From: Lachnospiraceae bacterium
GTDB lineage: Bacteria; Bacillota; Clostridia; Lachnospirales; Lachnospiraceae
Direction: 5' to 3'
Length of the DNA stretch: 64,000 nt
Assembly (NCBI GenBank): GCA_910575275.1
Contig: CAJTEE010000001.1
Location: 744,001 to 808,000 of the forward strand
Positions 44,366 to 53,612 of the stretch are shown one piece after another (the first letter of the stretch is position 1; every line of letters begins with the position of its first letter). The position numbers and the translations under genes are program-made. The notes under the pieces were generated by a model. That model made no database searches, was not told the origin of the DNA, and saw only the letters and a program-made list of their open reading frames with translations.

Positions 44366-45337
44366 TTAATACTCCACTTTCCACATATACCGTCTGTCGT
44401 CCATCGAATGCCCGCGAAGCTCTGCCATCTGCGATACATAGTACCGCTCCAGCGGCACCAGCACGACCGGATTGAAGAATTCGGCAACACTCTCATGGAT
44501 GCGTCCTTTATTTAACTCCTTAAAGTCGATCACGATATAATTTTCGGCATATGTCTTTAAGAACTTCAGGCACCGCTCGTCAAGCGCCCTGGTACGTCCC
44601 TCGCTCATGATCAGCACCATGGGAAGCGCCTTATCCGTCGTCTCAAACGGCCCGTGGAAATATTCGCCGGTATGCAGGCAGACCGCGTGCTTCCACTGCA
44701 TCTCCATGAAATGGCAGCAGCACATCGAGTAGGCCACACCGTAGTTCGGGCCGGAGGCCAGCACGTAGAAGATCGGCTCATCCTTTTCCTTCTCGGCCCA
44801 CTTCCTTGCCGTCTTTAGGCAATCCCGCTTGCTCTCCGCCACGATCTCGTCTATGTACCGGTACGCCTCCATAGCCTTGTCGTATTTGTCCCAGCCCTCG
44901 ATCTGATGCAGAAGCTCGAAGCCGATCCGCAGCGAATTTGCCTGATTCGAATCACTGTACACCTGCTCGTCCCCGTTGGAATAGGTGACGACATACTGTC
45001 CGACCTTGGCCATCCCCGTCTCCATGCTGCCGGTCATGGCGATCGTGATGGCTCCGGCCGCATTGGCCGCTTTTACCGCCTCCACGGTCTCCGGCGTGGC
45101 CTTTAACGAGCAGATAACGGCGATGCAGCGCGCATCCAGCTCCTTCGGCAGGGCATGGACAAATTCATTGCTTGTATAGGTGGTGGCGCCGAACGTCTTT
45201 GCCTCCGACTGCAGCAGATACAGTCCCGGGAAAATCGCCGCCTTGGAGCCGCCGCAGGCGACAAAAAATACGTGCTTTAAGCCGCCTGCCTGATCGAGCT
45301 TTTGTTTGATTTCACAAATGATCTCTTTTACTTCCAT
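44366..45337 (-). CDS. SIS-domain protein, fructosamine-6-phosphate deglycase (FrlB)-like
   Basis: A 323-aa protein starting at ATG 45337 (MEVKEIICEIKQK) after ACAAGGAGAG. Two SIS domains are present: VFFVACGGSKAAIFPGLYLL with TSNEFVHALP (about 35-150) and PIFYVLASGPNYGVAYSMCC with EMQWKHAVCLHTGEYFHGPFE (about 185-310). Length and motifs fit FrlB/FraB, which split 6-phosphofructosyl-amino acids into glucose 6-phosphate and the free amine. The close FrlD-like kinase and FrlC-like genes support this over GlmS- or AgaS-type isomerases. It lies 13 nt after hyuB. Confidence 0.82.
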   Translation of the reverse strand: MEVKEIICEIKQKLDQAGGLKHVFFVACGGSKAAIFPGLYLLQSEAKTFGATTYTSNEFVHALPKELDARCIAVICSLKATPETVEAVKAANAAGAITIAMTGSMETGMAKVGQYVVTYSNGDEQVYSDSNQANSLRIGFELLHQIEGWDKYDKAMEAYRYIDEIVAESKRDCLKTARKWAEKEKDEPIFYVLASGPNYGVAYSMCCCHFMEMQWKHAVCLHTGEYFHGPFETTDKALPMVLIMSEGRTRALDERCLKFLKTYAENYIVIDFKELNKGRIHESVAEFFNPVVLVPLERYYVSQMAELRGHSMDDRRYMWKVEY

Positions 45338-45350
45338 TTCTCTCTCCTTG

Positions 45351-47087
45351 TCAAATGCGCTCTGCCGCTTCCGCAAAGCCGTTTTTCCCTTCTTTGATTT
45401 TCACGCCATACAGCTTTTCGGCCGCCTCTGCGGACACCTTACGCTCCCGCACGTCACGCAGCACCTCAGACTCGGGACGCTCCTTCGGATCTCCGACTCC
45501 ACCTGCTCCCGGTGTGAAGACGCGGATCGTGTCTCCCTTTTTAAGCGGGTAGCCGGTCGTCTTTCCGGACAGCTTTGTGACCTTATTGTCTTCTGCGGAA
45601 ATATGGAAGAAGGAGCCGGCCTCTCCATCCATGCCGCCCTCCATGCCCCAGGGGGCAAAGCGCTGGCGGTCGCCGAAGCAGTTGACGGCCACATTGTCGT
45701 TCATAACCGTGTATTCTCTCCAGATTCCTAAGCCTCCGCGGTATTTTCCGGCTCCTCCGGAATCCCGCCGCAGCACGTATTTCTTTATCATAATCGCCGG
45801 GAACTCGCCCTCGGTGGCCTCGATTGGCATGTTTGAGGTGTTGGTCAGATAGATCTGCACGCCGCTTAAGCCGTCATGGATATGGCTTGCGCCCGCGCCT
45901 CCGGCAATCGCCTCATGGCAGATAAAATACTGGTCGGCTCCGTTTGCCTGTGTTTCTCCGAAGAAGACGCAGGTCGTGCAGGCCCCGTTGCTGGCCGCCA
46001 GGGCACGCTTCGGAAGCACCGGGTTTAACGCTCCGAAGATCGCGTCCGGGACGCGCTGGTTGGCGTCGATCGTCAGGCCGACCGCACACGGCTCGTTGGG
46101 GTTCACGAGTATCCCCTTGGGCGCAATGATCTCGATCGGATTCAAGATTCCCCAGTTGGTCGGAAGCTCCGGGTTGATCAACGCCTTCATGCAAAACAGC
46201 ACCGAAGCCAGCATGGCCGGGTAGGGAATATTGATGGGCGCGTTCACCTGCGGGTGCGTTCCCGTAAAGTCGATCGTCATCTTCTCGCCGGCCACGCCGA
46301 CCTTCACGCAGATGTGGATCGGATCCGGATAAAGGCTTCCGCAGCCGTCCACATAGTCCACATAGCTGTACTCGCCGTCCGGGATTTCCCGGATCGCATT
46401 CTTCATCAGCCGGTCCGTGTAGGCCAACATTTCCGCCATACACTCTAACAGCGTATCCTGGTATTTGTCATACGCCGCCAAAAGTTTCTGGGCCCCGATC
46501 AGGTTCGCGCTGATCTGCGCGGTCAGATCCCCGCGTCGCTCATCCGGCGTGCGCGTATTGCCGAGCAAAAGCTTCAAAACGTCCTCGTTGACGGCCCCGT
46601 CCTTACAGATCTTTACGAGCGGGATCCGGATCCCCTCCTGGAACAGGCTGTCCGCGTCGCCCGACGTGGAGCCCGGCACCTTGCCGCCGATGTCGGAGTG
46701 ATGGGCCGTGTTGCCGACCCAGCCGATCAATTTTTTGCCCGCAAACACCGGGCCCACGACCGTGATATCGGGAAGATGGTTGCCGCCGCCGTGGTAGGGA
46801 TCGTTGACGATAAACATGTCGCCCGGATGAATGTCCTCCGGCTTATACTCCGCGACCACGCTGCGGGCCGCAAACAGAAGGGCCGCCAGAAGCATCGGGA
46901 TGCTCGACTCCACCTGTACGACCACGTTGCCGGCCGGATCCATGATCGCGGTGGTGTTGTCGCGGCGCTCCTTGATATTGGTCGAATAGGCGCTTTTAAT
47001 GATGACCGTATTAGTTTCCTCGGCAATGGACATCAGAAGATTGCGGACTACTTCTACGGTTACCGGATCTGCATTTCTTTTACTCAT
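45351..47087 (-). CDS. hyuB: Hydantoinase/oxoprolinase B subunit
   Basis: A 578-aa HyuB-family subunit: ADPVTVEVVRNLLMSIAEET, FIVNDPYHGGGNHLPDITVV, NTAHHSDIGGKVPGSTSGDA, PGAGGVGDPKERPESEVLRD. With HyuA it forms ATP-dependent enzymes that hydrolyse cyclic amides (5-oxoproline, N-methylhydantoin, caprolactam) or carboxylate ketones (acetone carboxylase-like). It starts 1 nt after the hyuA stop. Specificity cannot be read from sequence. Its place in a fructosamine-type operon is unusual. Confidence 0.92.
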   Translation of the reverse strand: MSKRNADPVTVEVVRNLLMSIAEETNTVIIKSAYSTNIKERRDNTTAIMDPAGNVVVQVESSIPMLLAALLFAARSVVAEYKPEDIHPGDMFIVNDPYHGGGNHLPDITVVGPVFAGKKLIGWVGNTAHHSDIGGKVPGSTSGDADSLFQEGIRIPLVKICKDGAVNEDVLKLLLGNTRTPDERRGDLTAQISANLIGAQKLLAAYDKYQDTLLECMAEMLAYTDRLMKNAIREIPDGEYSYVDYVDGCGSLYPDPIHICVKVGVAGEKMTIDFTGTHPQVNAPINIPYPAMLASVLFCMKALINPELPTNWGILNPIEIIAPKGILVNPNEPCAVGLTIDANQRVPDAIFGALNPVLPKRALAASNGACTTCVFFGETQANGADQYFICHEAIAGGAGASHIHDGLSGVQIYLTNTSNMPIEATEGEFPAIMIKKYVLRRDSGGAGKYRGGLGIWREYTVMNDNVAVNCFGDRQRFAPWGMEGGMDGEAGSFFHISAEDNKVTKLSGKTTGYPLKKGDTIRVFTPGAGGVGDPKERPESEVLRDVRERKVSAEAAEKLYGVKIKEGKNGFAEAAERI

Positions 47088-47088
47088 G

Positions 47089-49152
47089 TCATTTCACCTC
47101 GCTATACGTTGCCTTCAGATTCATAAAGCCGTCCGTCTCCACCGACCATCTCGGCGGAATCACGATGGTCGTATCCATCTGCTCGATCACGGCCGGCCCC
47201 GAAAGACGTGTGCCGGGTACAAAATCGTTCCGGTTGTAGATACCGGTCTCGATGAAGTCCTTCTGGCCCACAAACAGGACATTTCGCTTCGCGAAGGGCT
47301 TTGGCGCCTCTACATTCGGACCTGCCGGATATTCCTTGAGCTGCGGCTTTTCGATGATACCGATTGCCGACACGCGGAAGCTTACGATCTTCACTCTGGC
47401 GCCGTCGTTGCGATAGCCGTAGGCCCTCTCATGCGCCATGTGGAAGTCCCCGATTGCTTTTTTCAGTATTTCCTCGCTTAAGGAGGTTCCCTCTAACGAG
47501 ACTGTGATCTCATAATTCTGACGGTCATAGCGCATGTCAAGCGCCCAGGTAAAGGCGCGGCTGTCCGCCGCAATTCCCTCCTTCGTGAGCATGGCGTCGC
47601 CCTCGGCCATGAGCTCCCTAAAGATCTCCGCGGCCGCGGGAATGCTCTCCGTGGCGCAGTCCATGATCCGGGTCCGGCAGAAATCAAATTTCGTATCCGC
47701 CATCAAAAGGCCCAGGCTGCACAGGGTTCCGGGAGACGGCGGGATCAATACGCTCTTGATTCCCAGCTCCTCGGAGACCTCGCAGGCGTGGAGTGCCCCG
47801 GCCCCGCCAAAAGCCATCAGACTAAATTCACGGACATCGTAGCCCTTCTCCACGGACACCACGCGGATTGCACGCATCATGTTAGAGTTCACGACGGAAA
47901 TGATGCCATTGGCGGCCTCCTTCATGGTCAGATCGGATTTGTCGCAGAGCTCCGTCCGGATCGCCTCCTCGGCCTTATCCAGATAAACCTCCATGCGGCC
48001 GCCCAGAATCTTCTCCTGGTTCAGCTTCCCCAGATAAATATTCGCGTCCGTAACCGTCGGAAGCTTGCCGCCGCGCCCATAGCAGGCCGGCCCCGGCTCC
48101 GCGCCCGCGGATTCCGGGCCTACCTTCATCACACCGCCCGCATCAATCTTTGCGATGGAGCCGCCGCCCGCACCGATCGTGATGATATTGATCATGGGAA
48201 TCCGCGCGGGATATCCCTCCACCAGACGCTCGTTGGAAATCTGCGCCTCGAAGTTTTCGATCAGGCTGATGTCTGCACTGGTACCGCCCATGTCGAAGGT
48301 AATGATCTTATTGGCTTTGCACTGGCGTCCGATATTCGCCGCCGCGATTACGCCCGCAGAAGGGCCGGAGACAGCCGTCTTAATCGGGCATTCAATCGTC
48401 TCCTTAATGGAAATGATGGAGCCGTTGGACTGCGTCACATAGGGCTCGACCTTGACGCCGATGTTCTTTACGGAGGCCTGGAAATTGTTGACATATTTTT
48501 TCATGACCGGCCCCAGATAGGCGTTTAAGACCGTGGTACTCATACGGGAATACTCACGGAACTCCGGGACCAGCTCGCTGGAAATCGTGGTGTATACGCC
48601 AGGGGTTTCCTCCTCAATGATCTGCTTGATCCGTTTTTCATGCGCCGGATTTACGAAGGAAAACAGGGTGCAGACCGCGATGGAGTCCACACCGTTCTCC
48701 TTAAAATACCGCACCAGCCTCCTGGCCTCCTCCTCGTCAAGCTCCTTTACGACCGAACCGTCATGCGCGATGCGCTCCGGCACGCCGCAGTTCATGCCGC
48801 TTTGAATCAGAGATTCGGGCTTCTGCCCCAGGGTATCGTACATAAAGGGACGCTTCTGAATCCCGATCTCCATAATATCATTGAAGCCTTCCGTGGTGAT
48901 CAGTCCCACGCGGGCTCCCTTTTTCTCGATCAGCGCGTTCGTGGAGACCGTCGTGCCGTGCGCCAGATAGGTCACGGCGTCCGTTGTCGCATGCTCCATT
49001 TCCAGAACCTTCTGAATCCCGTCCACGATGGCAACCGAGGAATCATAATTGGTCGAGCTGTGCTTAAAATGGAACAGCCGCCCCGTCTCATGCTCAAAGA
49101 CGGAAAAATCGGTAAAGGTACCGCCTACGTCAACTCCGATCATGTAACTCAT
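47089..49152 (-). CDS. hyuA: Hydantoinase/oxoprolinase A subunit
   Basis: A 687-aa HyuA-family ATPase subunit starting at ATG 49152 (MSYMIGVDVGG), 10 nt past AAAGGAGG; an in-frame TTG three codons upstream is possible. The N-terminus GVDVGGTFTDFSVFEHETG and TFDMGGTSADISLIE form the ASKHA phosphate-binding loops. YLAHGTTVSTNALIEKKGARVGLITTEGF, AGPACYGRGGKLPTVTDANIYLG and MAFGGAGALHACEVSEELG are family hallmarks. It activates the amide oxygen of the ring with ATP; HyuB completes hydrolysis. Normal length, with no breaks. Confidence 0.93.
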   Translation of the reverse strand: MSYMIGVDVGGTFTDFSVFEHETGRLFHFKHSSTNYDSSVAIVDGIQKVLEMEHATTDAVTYLAHGTTVSTNALIEKKGARVGLITTEGFNDIMEIGIQKRPFMYDTLGQKPESLIQSGMNCGVPERIAHDGSVVKELDEEEARRLVRYFKENGVDSIAVCTLFSFVNPAHEKRIKQIIEEETPGVYTTISSELVPEFREYSRMSTTVLNAYLGPVMKKYVNNFQASVKNIGVKVEPYVTQSNGSIISIKETIECPIKTAVSGPSAGVIAAANIGRQCKANKIITFDMGGTSADISLIENFEAQISNERLVEGYPARIPMINIITIGAGGGSIAKIDAGGVMKVGPESAGAEPGPACYGRGGKLPTVTDANIYLGKLNQEKILGGRMEVYLDKAEEAIRTELCDKSDLTMKEAANGIISVVNSNMMRAIRVVSVEKGYDVREFSLMAFGGAGALHACEVSEELGIKSVLIPPSPGTLCSLGLLMADTKFDFCRTRIMDCATESIPAAAEIFRELMAEGDAMLTKEGIAADSRAFTWALDMRYDRQNYEITVSLEGTSLSEEILKKAIGDFHMAHERAYGYRNDGARVKIVSFRVSAIGIIEKPQLKEYPAGPNVEAPKPFAKRNVLFVGQKDFIETGIYNRNDFVPGTRLSGPAVIEQMDTTIVIPPRWSVETDGFMNLKATYSEVK

Positions 49153-49172
49153 TTCCAACAAGCCTCCTTTTT

Positions 49173-49604
49173 CTATTCACCCATCACCTGGATGGTATAT
49201 TTGCGTACCTTCAAGCCGTCAAATTCTACAAAGTAGATGTCCTGCGCGCTGCCGCAGGCCATTTTCCCGTCCGCCACCGGAAGAACACAGTGATTGCCGC
49301 AGAGCATGGATTTCAGATGTCCCGGCGCGTTGCCGCTGCAGGTCCCGTAGCTGGGCAGCATATGTGTATGGATATAATCGCCGTCCGTCGGAACCAGGCG
49401 CTCTAAAGTCGTCTCGATGTCCTTTTCCACGCAGGGCAGGCTCTCGTTGATCATAATGGCCGTCGTCGTATGCAGGGAGATCACGAAGACCAGGCCGTTT
49501 TGAATCCCGCTCTCTGCCACGGCCTCCTTTACCCGATCGGTGATCTTTACCATCTCAAATTCCTGGCGGCTGGCGATCTCATGGGTATACGATTTAATAA
49601 GCAT
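49173..49604 (-). CDS. YjbQ family (UPF0047) protein
   Basis: A 143-aa beta-rich protein. EFEMVKITDRVKEAVAESG, VFVISLHTTTAIMINE and GHLKSMLCGNHCVLPVADGKM are typical. E. coli YjbQ can supply thiamine-phosphate synthase activity in vivo, but the natural function of the family is unsettled. Its start overlaps the amidohydrolase stop by 11 nt, so the two are coupled. Its presence in a sugar/amide operon suggests a small-molecule enzyme role here. Confidence 0.85.
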   Translation of the reverse strand: MLIKSYTHEIASRQEFEMVKITDRVKEAVAESGIQNGLVFVISLHTTTAIMINESLPCVEKDIETTLERLVPTDGDYIHTHMLPSYGTCSGNAPGHLKSMLCGNHCVLPVADGKMACGSAQDIYFVEFDGLKVRKYTIQVMGE

Positions 49605-50460
49605 AGCCTCTTACCTCCATTCCAAGATACACCTTCGCGTTGTCCCCCAGTATCTTTCGCATAACGTCGGGGCGGAGCGAAAGACTCTCCAGACCGGTCT
49701 TCGTCCGTACCTGGCGAAAACGCGGCAGGTTGGAGCCGTACATGACCTTGTCCATCAGGTTGTTTTGGAGCCAGCCGGGCGCCATGTTCTTCATGAAGAT
49801 CTGCTCATAATAGTTCTTCGGGCTGTCCATGAAGACCGTTGCCGTGTCCGTATAGACGTTTGGGTATTTTAAGAGCAGCATAACAAGCTCATCCACCCAC
49901 GGCCAGCCAAGGTGCGACAGGCAGAACCGAAGTTCAGGATATTCCACCGCCACGTCCTCATATAGAATCGGCCGGCCGTATTTGGACGGGGAGTCCGGCT
50001 CCCAACTAAATCCGCTGTGGAACATCACCGGCTTATCATGCTTCACGCAGCACGCGTACAGGGGCTTTAAGCGCGCATCGGAGGGCTCCATCTGAAGATG
50101 GGAAAGATTCAGCTTAAGGCCCGCAAGTTTCAATTCTTTAAAGGCACGCTCCAGCCTTTCTTCGGCCCCTTCCTGTCTCGGATCCACGCTGGCAAAGCCG
50201 ATAAAGCGATCCGGGATCGTATCCATGATCAGACGGATCTCCTCATTGCTGACGATGGGCTGTCCCATGGAGGCCGAATAGTCCTCCGCCAGCAGCACGG
50301 CCTTATCTAGCCCCGCGTGATCCATCACCGCCATCACCTGCTCCATCGAGATCGGTGAAGATTTGTATAGGCCAAAGGCCTGTTTTCTGAATTTTACCCG
50401 CTCCGGGTCCGTACAGATCGGGCCGAACAACACCGGATGCGCATGAACGTCAATAACCAT
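49594..50460 (-). CDS. TIM-barrel amidohydrolase (amidohydrolase-2/ACMSD-like)
   Basis: A 288-aa metal-dependent hydrolase or decarboxylase. The N-terminus MVIDVHAHPVLFG carries the HxH metal motif (His6, His8), PVMFHSGFSWE the mid-barrel His, LSHLGWPWVDELVMLLLKYPNVYTDTA the next His, and KVMYGSNLPRFR stands where the C-terminal Asp (GSDxP) is usual: the Asp is replaced by Asn. This fits the lactonase/decarboxylase branch. It lies 17 nt after the kinase gene. The ATG follows GAAAGGGGATAGGAC. Confidence 0.85.
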   Translation of the reverse strand: MVIDVHAHPVLFGPICTDPERVKFRKQAFGLYKSSPISMEQVMAVMDHAGLDKAVLLAEDYSASMGQPIVSNEEIRLIMDTIPDRFIGFASVDPRQEGAEERLERAFKELKLAGLKLNLSHLQMEPSDARLKPLYACCVKHDKPVMFHSGFSWEPDSPSKYGRPILYEDVAVEYPELRFCLSHLGWPWVDELVMLLLKYPNVYTDTATVFMDSPKNYYEQIFMKNMAPGWLQNNLMDKVMYGSNLPRFRQVRTKTGLESLSLRPDVMRKILGDNAKVYLGMEVRGYAY

Positions 50461-50477
50461 GTCCTATCCCCTTTCTT

Positions 50478-51284
50478 CTATTTCAAATGGTACGGTTCAA
50501 AAATTCCCACGATTTCCGCGGATTTCCTGGCCCCCCGCCGCATGCAGGAGGGAATGTCCTCTCCCAAAAGGAGCCCGCTCATAAATCCGGCCCCGTAGGA
50601 ATCGCCGGCGCCTACGGTATTCACAAGCGTCCCGGCCGGCATGCACGGCTGCCGGTAAAACTCCTTCCCGTCGTACGCCAGAGAGCCCTTCTCGCCAAAG
50701 GTCGCCAAAAGGATTTTCGCTCCCAGCCCGCAGCCGGTCTTTAAAAGCTCCCGAACCTCATTATTTTCTTCTTCAAAGGAAAAAATCCCGTAATCTATGT
50801 TCCTCAAAATTTCCGGCACCTCCGGATGCTGGTACCGTTTCGAAAAGTCAAAATAAATCTTCGCGCCTTTTTTGCGCATCTCCCCCAGAAGTCCCGTCAC
50901 GTTCCAGGACAGATCCGTGTGGATATAGTCCTGCGAGCGGATAAAGTCCATGTCCGCGCCGTCCGGCTGATACTCAGGCATGACGCCCCTTTCCACTCTG
51001 TGATGCACGCGGTCCCTTCCGTTTAACTGCATCTCGATCACGGCCGATCTGCCGCCCGGGACGACCCGAATGTGGCTTATGTCCACTCCCCGCGCGCTGC
51101 ATGTCTCTATAAATCTCTCTCCATAGGCGTCGTCCCCGACCGCGGTGACCACGGAAGGTTCTATGGAAGGTGTAAGCTCCATCAGATTAAACAAAAGGTC
51201 TACGCCGTTTCCCGTGGGATAGCTGATTCCCAGATTCTTGTATACGTCGGTACAGGTAAACCCAACGGCTGCAAATTTTATCAT
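50478..51284 (-). CDS. PfkB-family sugar kinase, fructosamine (FrlD)-like
   Basis: A 268-aa kinase. The N-terminus MIKFAAVGFTCTDVYKNL, AVGDDAYGERFIETC, VERGVMPEYQP, KIYFDFSKRYQHPEV and NTVGAGDSYGAGFMSGLLLG match the PfkB fold with the catalytic Asp in GAGDS. The AVG(D/F)-CxDVYP-like start and the DFS and GVM segments follow fructoselysine 6-kinase. It should phosphorylate O6 of a fructosyl-amine so that the SIS deglycase can split it. GTG 51287 directly upstream is an alternative start. A strong hairpin precedes it. Confidence 0.85.
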   Translation of the reverse strand: MIKFAAVGFTCTDVYKNLGISYPTGNGVDLLFNLMELTPSIEPSVVTAVGDDAYGERFIETCSARGVDISHIRVVPGGRSAVIEMQLNGRDRVHHRVERGVMPEYQPDGADMDFIRSQDYIHTDLSWNVTGLLGEMRKKGAKIYFDFSKRYQHPEVPEILRNIDYGIFSFEEENNEVRELLKTGCGLGAKILLATFGEKGSLAYDGKEFYRQPCMPAGTLVNTVGAGDSYGAGFMSGLLLGEDIPSCMRRGARKSAEIVGIFEPYHLK

Positions 51285-51315
51285 CACTCTTGCCCCATTC
51301 TTTTGCTTTTTGCTT

Positions 51316-51342
51316 TCTCCCCGCGGCAGTACCGCGGGGAGA
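51316..51342 (-). other. Intercistronic hairpin between binding-protein and kinase genes
   Basis: TCTCCCCGCGG-tactg-CCGCGGGGAGA, an 11-bp perfect GC-rich stem without T-run. Such hairpins often protect the upstream binding-protein message, giving more binding protein than downstream enzymes. Confidence 0.6.
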
Positions 51343-51352
51343 GCCAGGTTTC

Positions 51353-52477
51353 CTACTGGTACTGTAAGATCTGCTCCTGGTAGAAGTTGTAATTCTTCAA
51401 ATATTCATCCAGATTGTCCACGGTGACCAGATCGCCGGGAACCGAAAATTCCTTCTGCTCCGGAAGCTTTCCCTGTGCCGCATCCACAGCCAGCTCGAAT
51501 GCCTGGCTGCCGATCTTAAAGCAGTCCTGCGCCGCGAAGGACCAGAGGATCGTATTTCCCTCTCCCTTCTGCAGCTCCTCGACAAAGGTATCGTTGTAAT
51601 CGAAGCCGCCCACCACGACGAAATCGGTGCGGTTTGCGGTGGCCGCCGAGGAGATCAGGCCTAACATCGGAGACATATTCATGCAGAAATACAGATCAAT
51701 CGTCCCTTCCGGGTTCTTCTGGATCAGGTCGTCCGCCAACGCCACGCCGTCGTCCACGCTCGAGGTCGGCATATCATACGTATCGACGACCTTGATATCC
51801 GGGTATTTCTCGATGACCGACAAAAAGCCGGCCACACGGTCACGTGCCGTTGACTGATTGGAGGCCGTGATCACATATACGGTTCCGGAGGGAGATCCGT
51901 TCTTCTTTGTTAAGTATTCTACAGCGGATTCACCAGTCATGACGCCCATCTCCTCGTTGCCGGCTGCCACAAAGGCCTCCTGGTCACACTGGAGGGAAAT
52001 GTCAATTACGATGATCGGATAGCCGGCGTCATGAGCCGCCTGTACCGTACCGGCGATGCCATCCGGGTCACACGTCCATACGATAAATGCATCTGCTGCC
52101 TTGGAAGCCATGCAGTCCTCGATGTAGTTGCACTGCTTGGTCACGTCCTGGTTGCCGTCGAAGAACAGAAGCTCCACATTCTCCATCTGTGCCGCACTGT
52201 AATAATAGGAAGCGCGGAAATTGACACCGGATGCACCCAAAAGGTTTCTGTGTACACAGGCGATCGTCGTCTTGCCGTCCCCGTTGATGTCGGCAACGAC
52301 TCCGCCGCTGTTTTCTGCAGGCGCCTCAGACGCCTTTCCAGCCTCCGTACCTGCGTTTGCTGCCGCTGTCGTCGTTTCTGCGGCGGCCGTCGTGGAGGCG
52401 GAGCCCCCGGAGCTCTGACAACCGGTCAGACCGGTGAGCATTGCTGCCGCCATAAGAATCGCGAGTGTTTTTTTCAT
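51353..52477 (-). CDS. Sugar ABC substrate-binding lipoprotein (RbsB-like)
   Basis: A 374-aa lipoprotein starting at ATG 52477 (MKKTLAILMAAAMLTGLTGC) after AAAAAGGAG. Lipobox LTGC (Cys20), then a Ser/Thr/Ala-rich tether (about 22-65). The ribose/autoinducer-2-type fold follows: IACVHRNLLGASGVNFRASY, DAFIVWTCDPDGIAGTVQAA, VVGGFDYNDTFVEELQKGEG. It captures the compound catabolised by this operon. It lies next to RbsC- and RbsA-like genes. Confidence 0.88.
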   Translation of the reverse strand: MKKTLAILMAAAMLTGLTGCQSSGGSASTTAAAETTTAAANAGTEAGKASEAPAENSGGVVADINGDGKTTIACVHRNLLGASGVNFRASYYYSAAQMENVELLFFDGNQDVTKQCNYIEDCMASKAADAFIVWTCDPDGIAGTVQAAHDAGYPIIVIDISLQCDQEAFVAAGNEEMGVMTGESAVEYLTKKNGSPSGTVYVITASNQSTARDRVAGFLSVIEKYPDIKVVDTYDMPTSSVDDGVALADDLIQKNPEGTIDLYFCMNMSPMLGLISSAATANRTDFVVVGGFDYNDTFVEELQKGEGNTILWSFAAQDCFKIGSQAFELAVDAAQGKLPEQKEFSVPGDLVTVDNLDEYLKNYNFYQEQILQYQ

Positions 52478-52559
52478 CGTTTTTTCTCCTTTTTCTTTTT
52501 TATTTATGAATCCCTTCATAATCGTTCCAATCGGCCTGCATAGAGCCTTTTGTGCTCTG

Positions 52560-53597
52560 CTATGCCTTTTCCTCCTCCTTCTCCTTCCGTCTGAAGCTGA
52601 TTCCGTTCCGCGCGTTAAAGGCGATCGCGACTACTAGGACAACGCCTTTGATGATCTGCTGATAGTAGGCGTTTACGTTCATCAGGTTAAAGCCGGTGGA
52701 AAGAGAGGTCAAAAAGATACAGCCGAGAATCGTACCGAACATATAGCCCTTGCCGCCGCCCATAGCCGTTCCGCCGAGGCAGCAGGCCGTGATCGCGTCG
52801 AGTCCGTATGTGGCGCCCAGATCCGTCTGTGCAGAGCCGAGCCTGAAGGACACCATCAGGCCGGCGATACATGCCATCGCGCCGTTGATCACATAAATAA
52901 TGATCTTGGTCCGCTTTACGTTGATACCGGACAAGCGAGCACACTCTGTATTGCCGCCGATGGCGTACACATGACGCCCGAATTTGGTCTTGCTTAAAAT
53001 CACCCAGAAGACGGCCAAAAGCACCAGCATCAGGTACACGGTGTAGGGGACGTTAAGCAAGGTCCCCCGCCCCATGCCCATCACAACAGGCGGCAGATTG
53101 GATACCGGAAAGCCGCGGGAGAAGGAGAGCACTGCTCCCTTGGCCACCTCCTGCATCGCTAACGTTACGATGAACGGCGGGAGATTTAAAGAGGTGATGA
53201 CCCGCCCGTTGATCCAGCCGAATACAGAGGTCACAAAAATACCAATCAGCACGGCCGCCCAGATCGGAACCTGCGGACAGATCTCCAGCGTGGAGCTGGA
53301 ATGGCCCGTGATAAAGGCACAGGTCACGATCGCGCCCAGACAGGCCAGCGAGCCGATGGACAGATCTAAAAGCCCGGCCGCCATCGTAAAGGTGATCGGG
53401 ATTCCGATGACAATGCTGATTGCAGACTGACGGATTACGTTTACGATATTGCCCGGAAGGAAGAAAGTGTTCCTCGCCTCCGTGGGCGCGAATGCCAGAA
53501 TCATGTACAGAATGATAAGCGCCAGTGTGATTCCTGTCTGCGGCCATTTGATGAGCGCCTCCAGCAGGGATAAAAGCCTGCCATGTTTATTTTTCAT
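52560..53597 (-). CDS. Sugar ABC permease (RbsC-like)
   Basis: A 345-aa permease with about nine hydrophobic segments. ITFTMAAGLLDLSIGSLACLGAI and VYAIGGNTECARLSGINVKRTK are the RbsC-family hallmarks, as is ITACCLGGTAMGGGKGYMFGTILGC. It is the second component of the importer, 15 nt after the ATPase gene. Confidence 0.9.
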   Translation of the reverse strand: MKNKHGRLLSLLEALIKWPQTGITLALIILYMILAFAPTEARNTFFLPGNIVNVIRQSAISIVIGIPITFTMAAGLLDLSIGSLACLGAIVTCAFITGHSSSTLEICPQVPIWAAVLIGIFVTSVFGWINGRVITSLNLPPFIVTLAMQEVAKGAVLSFSRGFPVSNLPPVVMGMGRGTLLNVPYTVYLMLVLLAVFWVILSKTKFGRHVYAIGGNTECARLSGINVKRTKIIIYVINGAMACIAGLMVSFRLGSAQTDLGATYGLDAITACCLGGTAMGGGKGYMFGTILGCIFLTSLSTGFNLMNVNAYYQQIIKGVVLVVAIAFNARNGISFRRKEKEEEKA

Positions 53598-53612
53598 CTT
53601 CCTGCGTCCTCC

